Positions 22,591-35,284 of a stretch of DNA of 64,000 nt are shown piece after piece. Position 1 is the first letter of the stretch. Each line of letters begins with the position of its first letter. Position numbers and translations under genes: made by a program. The stretch is taken from the NCBI GenBank assembly GCA_050084985.1, contig JBITNC010000001.1, forward strand, positions 204,910,001-204,974,000, read 5' to 3'. The notes beneath the pieces were generated by a model. It searched no databases. It was not told the DNA's origin and saw only the letters and a program-made list of their open reading frames with translations. This DNA is from Nageia nagi. Lineage: Eukaryota > Pinophyta.

Positions 22591-25380
22591 ACTATGTATA
22601 TTTTTGGCACCATAGAATGGATTATCATATACACATGAGACATTATGATGTATATGCATTTTGATAGATATTGCACCTATATTTTGTTATACATTTTGTA
22701 CTTATGGACTAGATATATATATATATATTGTATATTTTTCTTATATGATGATAGATATATACTTTGTATGTATTTATGATATGATGTACATGATGGATGT
22801 TACTATTTTATGGATTTTTATGGATGCACATGTGTACGAATGTATACTTGTGGATGTATTTATGTTTATGATATGATGTATGCACTTATGTATGTATGGA
22901 TGACACATAATGAGTGGCATATAAATACACACTTATGTATGGATGCATAAAATGAACTATGGATGTACAAACATAATGATACAATTATCTTAATGATATA
23001 TAGATGGATAAAATGAACCCACATGCATAATCACATAGGCAAAGAACTTGTATGCATAAATACATATGGATAAAATGAACACTAAAGACCAAGATAATAA
23101 ATCATAATAAAATGTATGAAAGACACCCAAATGTATAAAATATAATTAAAAAAAAAACATGTAAGAAAATAAAATGGATAAAAGATAATATAATACTGAA
23201 ACCAAAATTCCTAAAAGATAATGAAAATGAGAAGATAAAATGATAATGTAATGTACTAGAAAAAGATAATTAGAGACAAGACATAACAATAATATAGATC
23301 CATGTACACAAATGAACCCATAACTTTAAATAAGGAATTACAAATAAACAATATGATACATACTAAAAATGTAATAAAAAATTAATAGAAATGGCACACA
23401 TATACTACAAAATGATCAAAGTGACCAACCATCATGACAAAAGGGAAATAAAACAAGTTGTCATGCTATGAAAATTTTAATAAAAGTGCATAAAAAGAGG
23501 TAGGGTACATGCCCCAGGGACACCCCTTAAGTAGTTGATTTGTGTGTACTATCATAATGATAAACAAAAATCATGCCAAAATATTGCATGGATGTAGCCA
23601 AAATATATCAAACAAGAAAAATATGAAATTAGCACTTTTGAAAAGATGAAAATTATAAACTTTGGTGTATACAACTAACAACCACTATAACAATTTGGTG
23701 AACTAGCTTGATGATATGATAGATGGTAAATTAGAATAATATCATGATCAAACAGTTTGAAAAATTAAAGTGATTTGGCCCATTTTTGAAATCAAAACCA
23801 AAGGATACTTGGTCTAAGGTGATAACCCTTTAGTGTCCACTGCAAGTGCACTATTTCAAGTACCTTGATAAATGGATTGCAAAAATTGACAAGATGATGG
23901 AGTGATTCCATGAAACTTGACATGCTAATTGAATTTATATTGATGATAGGCTAGAAACTAATGGATTTGAAAATGTACATGGATTTCTATGTTTAAAATT
24001 GCAAAATTGGAGCCAAATTTTTAGAGTATCCAATTTCAAGACCTTTCCCTAAAATAATATGGACTAAAATATGATTAGGAAATAACTCAAAATGGTACAA
24101 TATGACATGGTAGGACCAAATAAGGCATAATATGAATAATTTACAAGTTGATACCATAATGTGACATAAGATGATTTGCTAGGGTAACTATGCACACATG
24201 TGCAAGGGGCTGACTTTGATCCTAAAACAAATGATTGAGATGTGACCCAACATGAATGCAACTAACTTTCTAGGACTATCGGTATGACTATGAAACTACA
24301 GAAATGGATATACTAATTTTTGAAAGCCAAATGAAATACAATTTTGATAAAATGGTAAAAGAACAAATATGAAGAAAGAAAGAAATGCAAAAAAGGCATA
24401 AAATGATCATAAACATGAAATTAGAATGACTTAACATGAAATAAATTATGGTCAAATAAGCTAAAAATGGATAAGGTACCCACAAATGATGAGGGCAAAT
24501 GATGTGGCATTGATGCATGTTCACTAATGTTACTAGTCATGATAATATTGTATGGTTTTTACCTTAGAAATAATTCATTTTTAGTCTATGATCAATCCTA
24601 AGGGAATGATTTTAAGGCAACCTGATATTTTGACTCAAAACCAAATCGTTATCTCATCACTAGGAAACCATGATCATATATGGTGATAAGTGACATAAAT
24701 GGACACATGAAAATGTCATTTATGGGGACCTTACATGATTAATATGTAACGGACTTGACACACCAAATAAAATGAATGACACAAATGCAAATGAAAACAA
24801 GATAAAATTTCAATGCAAATAATAAGATGATCAATATAAATTATTTTGATGCTAAATGCCACTCATGTTCAATACTATGCTTACTTTGTCACATAAAAAA
24901 TATAATGTCTAATAGTCTTGACTTAGATGAAGACTAAGGGTGGTGAAAAAGGAAATGATAAATGCAAAGTATTGATAAGTGATGAGAAGATGTAGTGATA
25001 CAAGGAATGATGCATGATAGGAGGGAGATGAGTGACTTGTGCTCTTTGTGTATCCAAAAACTTTAGGATGAAACTAAAAGTGGAGAACCATCCAAGTATC
25101 GAATCCTAATGATATGATCAAAAGGAAAATAAAGTGATGAGACAAAGAAAGTGATACGACATGTAATTCTAAGGAAATGCTTTCATGTAAGACATCCATT
25201 GTGACTCATCATAAAGTATACTAGTAACTAGATCAAGATGATATGTTATGATAAAAAAATCAAGGATGATAAAATATTATGCAAGATTAAATGAAGAAAA
25301 ATTGATAATCAAGTATAAAAAAATAGAGACGAACAAGGTAAAGACTAATAATATAATAGACAAAGATGAATGATGTTGAT
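22591..25380. other. AT-rich non-coding stretch between PMD and integrase (old element)
   Basis: No credible coding sequence. At 22640-22920 the DNA is a TATGATG/TGTATG-rich low-complexity tract. Open frames in this stretch (for example 22661-22876, 24064-24524) are Tyr/Met/Ile-rich by-products of base composition. In the young element the matching interval carries an extra sense-strand ORF; it cannot be recognised here and is either absent or decayed. Confidence 0.6.
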
Positions 25381-25384
25381 AGGC

Positions 25385-26420
25385 TCAAGCTCTTCTCGTA
25401 CTTATAAGTTTGATAAATGGTAGACACCTATGCCGAATTTGCTCATGATGATGTAAGGACCTAACTAATTTGGTGCAAACATATCTCAAAGAGGCTGCTC
25501 AAGGTGTGACTACTATTGATTCTCTCTTAAGTACTAAGTCGTCAATCTCAAACTCTCTAGGTTTTACTTTCTTATTGTACATATGCTTGAATTTTTCTTG
25601 ATAAAATTTATGATGTTCAATGGCATTGACACATCTCTCATCAAGAAGGGTAAGCTAATCTAATCTATCCTATGTAACCTCCTCATTAGGAATGAGGCCC
25701 TAAAGTTGATCTCTTAAAGAAGGAATCTCTAACTTAAGAGGTATGACTACTTCTATACCATAGACTAACAAGAAGGACGTGCTCCCATAGGTGTCCTAAT
25801 ACTAGTGTGGTAGGCACATAAGATGTATGGGAGACACTCATGCCAATTCCTATGATTATCATTAACCATATTTTTTAGGATTATGATTATCATTTTGATG
25901 TATTCCTCTACCTAACCATTACCCTAGGGGTAATATGGTTTGAAAAAGGAGTGTTAAATATTATAACCATTACATAATGCCTTCAAATGTTGATTCTTGA
26001 AATAAATTCCATTATTTGATATGATCTTATATGGAATATCAAACCTACATATAATGTGTGTGTCAATGAACTTGGCAATATGAGAACCTATGGTAGATAT
26101 AAGTGGCTCAACCTCGACCCACTTGGTGAAGTATTCTATTATGGTGATAATGATTTTATAGTTTATGGTTTCTTGAAGTGAAAGGTACAAACTTCCCTAC
26201 TAGATCAAAACCCCATTGTGCAAAAGGCCACATATATTTAATATGATTAAGTGCTTGAGTAGGTAGATACTACTTAATACACTTCTTAACATATTCCTAA
26301 CAATCTCATTCCATGGCAGGCCAATAGTACCCTATCCTAATAATACACTTGGTAATGTAGTCCCATAAAAGTGGCCACCACATATGCCATTATGATAAGT
26401 ATGTATAGCAATAAGCTGAT
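25385..26420 (-). pseudogene. integrase of the old Tat element
   Basis: The minus strand reads 'GYYWPAME' and 'EYVKKCIK' (finger end, with a Cys lost), 'WGFDLVGKF' (first Asp), then at 25954-26190 'IEYFTKWVEVEPL', 'THIICRFDIPYKIISNNG' (second catalytic Asp is Asn) and 'PYYPQGNGQVE'-like text with Gln codons turned to stops. The C-terminal part near 25400-25500 reads 'MFAPNQLGPYIIMSKFG'-like text. It is a close relative of the young element's integrase but dead through stops and the Asp-to-Asn change. Confidence 0.85.
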
Positions 26421-26499
26421 CATAGAGCTCTAAAAAATGTAAGAAGACTCCATTATATGACCATTTGTCAATGACATATCCTAAATTATCATAACATGA

Positions 26500-27110
26500 A
26501 TTCTTTTTTTAACATCCATTTTTCACCTAAATATAATTTAGTTGGTAAACATTTTTCTTGAATACATTCATGTAATTGTTTGTACCACAATTCACATGGA
26601 TCAACAATGATCTCATTGATTGAAGCTGAAGGTAGCCTATGAGGTGAAGGTGCCTTAAGGGTAGACTCCTTCAAAGTCACTATCTCCACATGTTAAATGT
26701 GTTTATGAGGATTGGATGGATTAAGTGACCCTAATAATGCCATAGTGTTAGCACACCTATTGGATGATTGAGGGGCTTCATTGATTTTGTATTCTTTGAA
26801 CCATTTTAGTAACCTTAATGCCATATCTCAATAGATCTTTAAAATCTAATTATGAAATTGGTAGATTCCCATAATCTAATTTACAACCAATTAAGAGTCT
26901 CTATAGATGATAACTAATTCAAACTTTAACTCAATAGCCACCTTAAGTCCCAAGGTCAATGCCTCATACTCTACATTATTATTGATGCATGAAAATTTGA
27001 GTTTGAAATAGTAGTGAATAGGAATCCCTTGGAGGGTGAATAAGATAACTCCAATCCCTTCCCTTTGTTCACATATTGAACCATCAAAGTACATGGTAAT
27101 ATCATAATCC
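26500..27110 (-). pseudogene. aRH domain of the old Tat element
   Basis: At 26891-27094 the frame reads 'MYFDGSICEQREGIGVILFT', then 'INNNVEYEALTLGLK' and 'LVIIYRDS'. After a stop it continues 'QLVVNQIMGIYQF' and 'APQSSNRCANTMA'. This matches the Tat-type second RNase H: Asp in YFDGS, Glu in VEYEAL, Asp in RDS; the last Asp reads Asn (CANTMA). A spacer follows to the integrase finger ('IIVDPCELWYKQL' at 26489-26689). The order RT-RNaseH-aRH-INT is the usual Tat order. Confidence 0.85.
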
Positions 27111-28500
27111 TCTTAAGTATCCACTACTTCCTCTACCTCATCAATTTTAAACATTTCTTCATCAAGGAGGGTGATCTTGAGATGGGTAATAGCCTAAATA
27201 AGTGTCTCAATCAACTAATCTCCTATGAAATGATCTTTAACTAACTTCTAGATAATGAAGACTAAGTCAAAATCTGATAGGAACATGATCCACTTGGTGG
27301 TATGGGTATTGTGGTATGCTTTTATTATCATGTATTTAAAGTATCTACTTTATAAATCACATAAGTGGTATGATTTAACATGTAATATTGGATTTTCTTA
27401 GCTATAAAGACTATTGTAAGCAAAACCTTATCTATGTATACATACCTAAGCTCATAATTGACTAATATATGAATAAGATAATAAATGGCTTGCTCCTTAG
27501 ATTACTCATTCTTATAAGTTACCATGAATCCTAGAGCAAAATTAGTAGCTAAAAGATATAAATGGAAGGGAACATTATCCTTTGGAAGACTAAGCACTGA
27601 TGGAGCAAGAAAATATTGCTTAATATCATCAAAGGCTCTCTAACATGCCTTAATCCACTCAAAATGGATACCCATATTAAGGATTTTGTTAAATGATAAA
27701 CACTTATTGAATAACTAACATAAACCTTATAATAGCCTAAATATTTCCCTAAATACTTCTCAAAGACTTCACATCATGAGGTGAGTAAATGCTAGTGATA
27801 GCAATCACTTTCTTGGGGTTGATCTCTATACCTCTCTTAGACATAATGAATCTTAAAATCTTGCCTAATGTGATACCAAAAACATACTTCTTGAAATTCA
27901 ACCTAATATTATGCTGGATAAATCACTCAAATATTTTCTTTAAGACCTTTCAATGGTGGTCTTTGGTTCTAGACTTGGCCAATAAGTCATCTACATAGTC
28001 CCCCATAATTTTATGAATCATACTGTGAAAAATATAAGTCATGGTACATTGATAAGTGGCACCAAAATTCTTTATCCCAAAGGGCATAAATTTATAATAG
28101 AATTTCCCCCATGGTGTAGTAAATGTGATATTATGTTGATCTTAAGGGGCTATCTAAATTTGATTGTAACTTGAAAAAACATACATAAGATATAGCATAT
28201 CATATCCTATCATGTTTTATACTAAGATGTCAATTTTAGGCAAAAGGGAATCATCCTTGAGATATGCCACATTGAGATCTCTAAAATATGTGCATATTCT
28301 AATATGACCTTCAAGTTTACCAATAGGGAACATGTTAGACACCCATTATGGATAATCTATAGGGAAAATCAACTTGTATTCTAACAACTTTTGAAGCTCA
28401 TCTTTTATCTATAGTGACTAAGATAGGATAACCTTATGAGGCTTATGCTTAACTAGATTTGAATTAGGATGAGTGATAATATTATGAACTACAATTTTTG
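27111..28500 (-). pseudogene. reverse transcriptase and RNase H of the old Tat element
   Basis: Right to left, the minus strand shows 'IRICTYFRDLNVAYLKDD', 'MLYLMYVFSSYNQI' (motif A; the catalytic Asp is lost), 'FTTPWGKFYYKFMPFGIKN', 'IMGDYVDDLLAKS' (YVDD intact) and 'KRGIEINPKKVIAI'. The RNase H start follows with 'HFEWIKACQRAFDDIKQYF', 'VPFHLYLLATNFALG' and 'ELRYVYIDKVLLTIVFI', ending near 'LNHTTYVIYKVD'. Stops and shifts are common. The equivalent in the young element lies at 39.9-41.2 kb. Confidence 0.85.
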
Positions 28501-29719
28501 GATCCATTCTCATCATATCTTAATATCTGAAGGCAAATATCTTGGCACACCTCTTAAGTATCACTATGGCTTTGGCTCTCTTTGAATCATCTAATACATC
28601 CCCCAGATAAAATATATATTCATATCGATGGGATCCTCACTAATATCAATCTTGATTGACTTACCTAAGTGTATGTGATACCCCTTCTCTAAATATTTGA
28701 ATATGAGTAGGTATGTATAATCATCCTTATCTAGACTATTGATGAAAGAAGTCAAAATTGATGTATCAGCTTCATCAAAGCAATCACAAGGAAAACACGT
28801 ATCACTCAAGATAAAAATAAAATACATGATAAAGGAGAAGATAAATATATAGAAATAGGATTGATAGAATTTTATAAATTTAAATCAATGAGAGGGATAA
28901 AAAGGAGATGAACCATCAACAAAAATCATAGAAACATTAAAGGTAAAGTTACATGAAGGGTCATGAAAGAGATCATTTGGGATAGAATACTCGTTAGCAT
29001 AAGAACTATATGGCCCAAAATATAATTTAAGATCATGCTCATCATTGTGATGCATCTCCTCTTATAAAAGATTAACATGCATAAGTTATGTTGTTAAAGG
29101 TTTAAATTTAGGGCTATAAAATAGTAGATCATGTTTATCTCGATCGAATTGAAAAGGAATAGTAAAAGCATAAACTTATCCTTGCTCAAATTTTCCTAGG
29201 CCATATCATTTTTCATTTCCATTTAACAAAGAGTTTACATACTATATTAGGACATGATAAGTATTCAACTTTTGCACAAAATTTCTCCTTAAGATGATGC
29301 TTAAGGGAAAAGTCCAAGGGTAAATCAATACCCATGTAAACAAAGAAAGATTGGTTTAGATAATAGCTTAGTGGGATGACTAAGTCTAGGACAAGTGGGG
29401 ATTTTTAGGTCTCCCTAGTTCTCTTATGAAAGGAATATTAATAAGAACATAATTTATATGATACTCCCCCTTTTCTATATATTCATACTTAATCACATCT
29501 ATTGGTTAGGACTAATTTGATATGAAGAGGGCTCATCTTCATAAAGTGGATCATATGTAAGACAAGATGATAATAACTAAAAATGATTAGGAAAAGGCAC
29601 TCTATGATAATATGGGTGGTCATTATCACATATGGGTGTGGACAAGGTCTGATGATTGAAAGAAGCATACGCAGGGTCCTCAAGAGACTTACCATCATGA
29701 TGTGTAAAGGGACCCACAT
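28501..29719 (-). pseudogene. protease-RT linker with G-patch-like motif (old Tat element)
   Basis: This stretch corresponds to the long linker between protease and RT. Near 29170-29215 the minus strand reads 'YGLGKFEQG', the core of a G-patch (an RNA-binding glycine motif), followed by 'YAFTIPFQFDRDKHDLLF'. Blocks with the same layout occur in the young and plus-strand elements. The piece at 28591-28827 ('CFDEADTSILTSFINSLDKD') is an acidic linker without a known domain. Confidence 0.5.
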
Positions 29720-30006
29720 TGAATGGAGGTGAAAAATATGGTTATGAAGAAGAAGCTTAATGAATTGGTAGAAGAGTCAAAGATGGAGATTCTTATGAAC
29801 ATGATTGCTATGAATTAGGATGATCATTCATAAGAATGGTGACTGGTAAAAGATTCTCACATGGCATATGTGTTGACCTAGAGAGGAAAGTAGATTTGAA
29901 GCGATTAAAGGGATTTGGATTACCTATTATGTAATGCACCATTTGATTATATAGGTATTTTAAGCATCTATGTAAAGTAGATGGAAATATCTCCATATAT
30001 TCAATC
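29720..30006 (-). pseudogene. protease C-terminal flank of the old Tat element (cut by insertion)
   Basis: Minus-strand 29808-30005 reads 'IEYMEIFPSTLHRCLKYLYN' and 'GNPNPFNRF'. It matches 'REMQCVPSTYHGCLKYIYKD' and 'KDPNPYSHC' of the young element and the 'MQCVPSTFHNYLKY' block of the plus-strand element, the conserved segment just after the protease. The reading frame is broken at 30006 by the LTR of the young element and picks up again at 49087. Confidence 0.8.
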
Positions 30007-31115
30007 TGTGTACATTGAATTGTGCACCTAAAATGCAATTTAGCCAGATAAATCATTCAACATAATAAATCAGAACACATTCAATATTACACATCAATAA
30101 TAGTGCAGATATTATATCCAATGAAAAAGAAGATTTTGATGAAATTTAATACAAAAAGAGACTGTTATCGATCTGTATGAATTAGTATCGATTTATTATC
30201 AATTGACAACGATCGCTTAGATCGGCCATTATCTAAGAAGGGATCATCAGTGATCAAGGGTCTCCCACTATTCTTGTGCTTATTGTAAACTTTCAACTTT
30301 TGTCATCAATCTGAGGAATTGCCATCGATCGATCTCTGAATCATCGACGATTTATAGCGTTATAGTGAACTTTTCATAGAATTTTGAAATATTTGTATCT
30401 CTTCTTAGTTATTCTCCTTCACACTCACTTCTATCATTTTGTTCCTGTATTGACCCTACACACAGAAAATAAACAAAACATCAAAGCATACCTGCTAATA
30501 CATATAGATCAAAAGTAAGCAACATAATATTAAAATATACTAGATGGTAGATTCGCTATTGATCAAGCATTAAACCTTTGCTTACAAACTCCTAGTTTAA
30601 TTTCTACAGAGCTTTGCTACAGTAAATTTGGGTCTCTTTGTTCACATACAGAGCTTGTATTTATAAGCTCAAAAGTTTGTTATTAATTTGTTTTGCCGTC
30701 ACAAGATTCCAAGTAACCTTCCATGTGAAATCTTGAGGTGTTATTATCTCAGATCCATGTCCATAACTCTAAACTATGTGTACTAGGCTATTCTGGGCTT
30801 AGATTTGTCAATTTTTGAATTGTTCAAGGATTTTCAAAGATCCTAGGGGATCACCAACGATTGGGAAGATCGTCAACAATTTTTTAGTACATTTTAGAGT
30901 GATCGCCCAACATTCATTTTTAATGAAAAGAGGTCATATGACCACCCATTTTGCATCTACTCAAAAAGATCTATCCAATAATAGCATTTTAAAGCTTGAT
31001 TGAAGCTTGTATAAGAAGTTATAATCATTTTAATATGATATATGTTAGAAAGATACTTATTTTATTTATTTATATGTTGTTGAACTAAATGTAGGGTTTA
31101 TTTTGAGTGTATACA
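30007..31115 (-). repeat. 3' LTR of the young element
   Basis: The plus-strand text runs TGTGTACATTG...GAGTGTATACA. A TATA box (TATAAATA on the minus strand, about 30664-30671) lies in the middle, as expected for LTR transcription to the left. Several GATCGT/ATCGAT motifs are scattered through it. It aligns over its length with 47979-49086. Confidence 0.93.
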
Positions 31116-31131
31116 TTTTGCCCCTTTTTGA
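31116..31131 (-). promoter_or_regulatory. polypurine tract next to the 3' LTR
   Basis: On the minus strand the 16 bases just before the 3' LTR read TCAAAAAGGGGCAAAA, a purine-rich run that would prime plus-strand cDNA synthesis. Position and composition match the Ty3/gypsy pattern and confirm the LTR boundary at 31115. Confidence 0.85.
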
Positions 31132-32171
31132 ATTATCAACCGAGGATGAGGTTGATAATTTCAAAAAATATATAATGAGAAGACTTGTTGTTTGATCATA
31201 TTTTGCCACTTTTCCATGATATAAATTTTGACTCAATTTCTCAGATGAATCAAAATTTTAATTTATCAAACTATGATAAAATGTGTTTTCCTTTAATATT
31301 TGATATAGTTTTGAAAATAAATATGAATATACTTCAGAAATAACTATTTTTGGTATGAGGATGTATTGAGCTTGTGTGACAGTTGCATGACATTTCTGTT
31401 ATGTCATTTTGCATGTCTAAGCACACCTATACCATATAAGTTTTCTTCAGTATATGACTTTTAATGGTGTTGTCCTTTGTCCCAACAATGAGGTTCCAAG
31501 ATGATCTTTTACATCCTATGCTTTTTTTTATCATCTGAGCTCAAACTTAGTTTGATCTGCTTTTGATATTTAACTTAGTCAAGGATCATTAACAATCCTC
31601 TAGGATTGTTGACAACTGTAAAGTGATCGTCATTAATTGGTATAGTGAAAATACTATCTTTATAATAGTATATTTTGCTAAAAATATCTTAGTTTCTTGT
31701 GTTTAGACATGTTTTGATGGCAATTTTAATTATTTTACCCTAGTAAGTTTACTCAATACTAGTCCTTCATGTGCCGATGTATTTAGCAGTCATGTGACAT
31801 TGAAGCATTCTTCTAGGTGAAAAATAATGTAATTTATAATTTGTTCACTTAGTGAACGAAGCTTTTAATTTTGTCTATACACAAATAAATTTTAAGATGT
31901 TTAAAGAAAATATACTTTATATTATGCATTTTCAAATGAGTGTAAAATCGTTGACGATTAGTTAACGATCATCGACGATCAGTATAACGATCATCGATGA
32001 TCAGTATAATGATTGTCGATGATCTATTGATGATCGATGATGATCCCTGATGTGAGGGTTTTAAAACAAAATAGTTTTACTTTTTACTTTTCACTTTTGA
32101 TTTACTTTTTCTACTTTTGTCCTTTTCTTACCTATCATTTTTGTCTCTTTACCAAATTTTTAGCAGACCAG
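31132..32171. other. non-coding stretch between polypurine tract and PMD start
   Basis: No coding sequence. This would be the 3' untranslated part of the element RNA and, on the other strand, the upstream region of the PMD gene. A GATC/ATCG motif array ends about 120 bp before the PMD start codon. Single motif copies also occur near 31570-31630. Confidence 0.6.
31943..32052. repeat. 22-bp phased ATCG/GATC array upstream of the PMD gene
   Basis: Five units begin near 31943, 31965, 31987, 32009 and 32031, each close to ACGATCATCGATGATCAGTA. The core GATCATCGATGATC is a palindrome. The spacing is a constant 22 bp, about two DNA turns. Related arrays lie in the leader (47729) and the LTR (48800). 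Confidence 0.75.
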
Positions 32172-32222
32172 ATGGTGCCACGCAAGAGGATTTCAAAAAA
32201 GGGAAAATAAATTTCTAAAGAG

Positions 32223-32547
32223 GTATCTTACCCATCCATTTCTTTGTTTTATTTTATGGTTTTTTTTTTTTTTTTTTGGAACTAGGTTAATATTGATAGT
32301 TAAAAAATGTTTACCTACATTTTATCATGGATGTAAGTAGTATTAGCATAAGGTTTTTAGGGTCTTTATGTTTGTATGTGTAATTTTAAAACCCTAGCTA
32401 AGGGTTTTATGCATCGGCTCCAATTTTTAAAGAGTCATTGGTGATTTTAGCGATTGCCAATGATCTCTGTAGAATCATCACTGATTTGCAGATCGGTAAT
32501 GATCTTTTAAAAGGCATCATCGATCGCTTAACATGACCGATAGTGAT

Positions 32548-32595
<48 letters not shown>

Positions 32596-32659
32596 TCAAC
32601 TTAAATATTTTGGTATGTCGTGTTTTAAATATACTAAATTTTTATGTCTATCTTTTTAG
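32223..32659 (+). other. putative intron of the PMD gene
   Basis: It is bounded by GAG|GTATCT and TCTTTTTAG|GTTTC, is T-rich, and joins two exons in the same phase. It contains a T run (32262-32278), GATC/ATCG motifs (32425-32535) and a (TA)n microsatellite. An intron in the antisense gene makes sense only if it is transcribed from its own plus-strand promoter. Confidence 0.5.
32553..32592. repeat. (TA)n microsatellite
   Basis: About 20 uninterrupted TA units inside the putative PMD intron. Confidence 0.95.
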
Positions 32660-35284
32660 GTTTCAGAGGTTTTCACTTCTAGGGGTCATTACCCTCAGAT
32701 TCTCCATGACCTTAATGGTCAGGTACCTAACATAGATCATGCTTTCCTTTGCGATGTTGGTTTTGGAGTAGCCCCCTATATGGGTCATATCCAAAAGGAC
32801 CTCACAATTTTGGCTGCACTTTTTGAGAGATTGGATTCGATAATTAATGCTTTCCAGCTCCCTACTGGTCCTATCACTATCACAGTGGAGGACATTCATC
32901 ACATTTTGAGACTTCCAGTCTACGGTATGGAATTGTTCTTCTTTAGACCAGAGAGGAGGCTTGACCATTAGTGAGCGAGCTTTTTGGGGAGGATGCCATT
33001 GAGGAGTTGATGGTGCAGATTCAGATAGGAGGCCTAATGTATTATCAGTTTTGGTAGGGATTATCAGAGGAGGAGTGTCTTGCATATCTTCACGTTACTT
33101 ATCTTATGGGATGTATCATGTGTTATGGTGCACCAGATGCTGGTGGTGGTAGATTTCCTTGGGCTCTGATGGGTGTACTCCATCAGATGATTACTTTGAG
33201 GATCACTTTTTCTTGGGCCCCTTCATTATTGGCCCTTATTTATAGGGAGCTTTATTTATTGGTGCAGACTCCTAGAGCTGCAGTTGCTACATCACTTGGC
33301 ATATGAGCATATTTATCCTTGCTAGCCTTTAGGATTACTTGATCCCACATATACTACTTGTAGATATACATCAAGTATTCAATGTTGGAGTCATTTACTA
33401 GTTATTCCATGCAAGGATGGCATTCGGAGAGATGTCACTTTTTACAGGCAGATTTTAAGCAGTTTGGTTCCTAGTCAGATTCAGTGGAGGATTGGTTTGT
33501 AGATTGCTAATTTTGTTGAGACTAGTTTTCATTTATACGGGGTTAGATAGGCACTATTTTTATAGGGTCCATGAGTAGGTATCATAGAGTATTTTCATTA
33601 TGATTGGTTTCGTCGATAGTTTAGCCTTCCTCAGGATATTCCACCTCCACCCCTTCGATATCTTCATCCAGGGGATGCTCCTATATTAGGTGTTTCTTTG
33701 TTGACTTATTCACCTATGGTTCTTAGAGCTGGTGAGGATATCCCATATGAGGATATGCCTATGGATGATGTGGGGATGTCAGAGGCTTTTGCTCCATGGT
33801 GGGCCACTGAGCTGGTAGAGTTTTTTGGGAGTGAGATGACCAGTGATCATCCTACTCAGAGAGCTCAGGTGGATACAGTTCTAGAGATAGTAACTGAGGA
33901 GCTTGCTAGTACTACTGGTGGTGATGATTTCACTATGGAGGATTTTGAGGGCCTTAATGCTGGGGTTATGGCTAGAGAGATGCTAAAGACTAAGGAGATT
34001 AGGTTTCAACAACCTAAGATTCCTACTCAGACTACTTTTGAGCATGGGGAGTCCAATGGGAGGAGTGTTACTTCTTATGAGGTTGAGATCGTAGAACTTT
34101 AGTATGTGATTGAGGAGCTTCACACTCTTTAGGATGCTTCTACCTTGGAGTTAGCCAGTTTGAGAGGAGACATTACTTCCATGAGGACTGAGATGATAGC
34201 TCTCAGACATTTAGATAGTGCTCATGTGAGATATAGATCAGAGCGAGATACTCTTTATCAATCTTTGATGGATGCTAATGCTCATATTCCTGAGTTATCT
34301 GGTGGGGTTGCAGATTTGAGTGTCGATACTCCACTTCCTTCTATAGATGAGCATGTAGATTAGTTGAGAGAGTAGGATTACTATCATAGGGCTATGGAGC
34401 TTTGGTTACCTGGTTTCTTGAGATATTCTTCAGATGGTCCTAGTTCACCTCCTAGACCAGCACCAAGGTTTCCTCATTTACCAGTTTCAGGTGGCTTGGG
34501 TCATTCTAGGAGTCAAGGTAGACATGCAACATTAGTTTCTCAATCTTAGACTATTGCCAAAGGTGTATCTCCTAGGATATATGCTATAGGTTTGAGATCT
34601 TTCACTCGAGATGAGGGTTCTTCAGATCATCTTGGTGATCCTCATGATGATGTTGTATCTACTGGAGGACATTGATATTTTATTTTTGATGATATATATA
34701 TGATGTACCTTTTATTCTTTGTTATTGTGGCTCACATTGCTATGATGATTATGAGATTATAGTTTCTTGACGTACAACTTGGATTATTTTATTATTTTGA
34801 TGGATAGACTGATGATATGTTATGGTATTTCTATGGTCCTTGATGCATGGTTTTACATTTTATGTATGGATTTATGATAAAAATAGGTATGATGTGATGT
34901 TATGTAGATTATAATAGACATAATTGTCTTTTAATTACTTGATGATGAATAGATGTTAATGATAGACGTAACTTTCAGAATGTATGATGCATAGATATAA
35001 TTGTGAACTATATGATGTATAATTTTGAGGATACTTTTTATAAATGATAAAATATACGACATATATCAACAAATTAATTTAATGATATTACTAATCTCAA
35101 AATTAATTTAATAATAAGTATGATTATAATTGCTATAAAATATAATTTATAATTTTAATAAGTTAAGTTACTTTAAGCTATTGATAACGTGGAATAACAT
35201 AGTTGTTTGAATAACTAATTGATTATAAATTGTAGATAATCAACTTGTTAATTAATTCAATAATTAATAACATATTTTTTGAAT

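Larger units (their letters stand above)
32172..34675 (+). pseudogene. plant mobile domain (PMD) gene on the strand opposite to pol, with intron
   Basis: The likely start ATG (32172) opens 'MVPRKRISKKGK', a basic, nuclear-signal-like tip. Exon 1 ends at 32222 before GTATCT, and the next exon starts at 32660 after TTTTTTAG, keeping phase. The PMD core follows: 'AFQLPTGPITITVEDIHHI', then 'LRLPVYG', 'ECLAYLHVTYLMGCIMCYG', 'PSLLALIYRELYLL', 'SSIQCWSHLLVIP' and 'DYDWFRRQF'. The C-terminal half is acidic with a coiled-coil-like stretch ('ELASLRGDITSMRTEMIALR') and a Pro/Ser-rich end, stopping at TGA 34673-34675. Two frame changes (about 32965 and 33300) and several stops at likely Gln codons break it. 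PMDs are known in Ty3/gypsy elements and MuDR-like transposons. Confidence 0.75.

Noticed and set aside
22661-22876. 71-codon Tyr/Met/Asp-rich open frame
   Set aside because: Product of a TATGATG/TGTATG low-complexity tract, not a gene.
24064-24524. Minus-strand Cys/His/Tyr-rich open frames
   Set aside because: Low-complexity by-products of AT-rich non-coding DNA between the old PMD and integrase; no conserved motif.
29489-29719. 76-codon minus-strand open frame rich in Met/Ile/Leu/His
   Set aside because: Lies in the decayed protease-RT linker of the old element; the composition suggests chance and no membrane protein is supported.
32663-33085. 140-codon minus-strand open frame
   Set aside because: Antisense shadow of the PMD gene; the PMD signature is on the plus strand.
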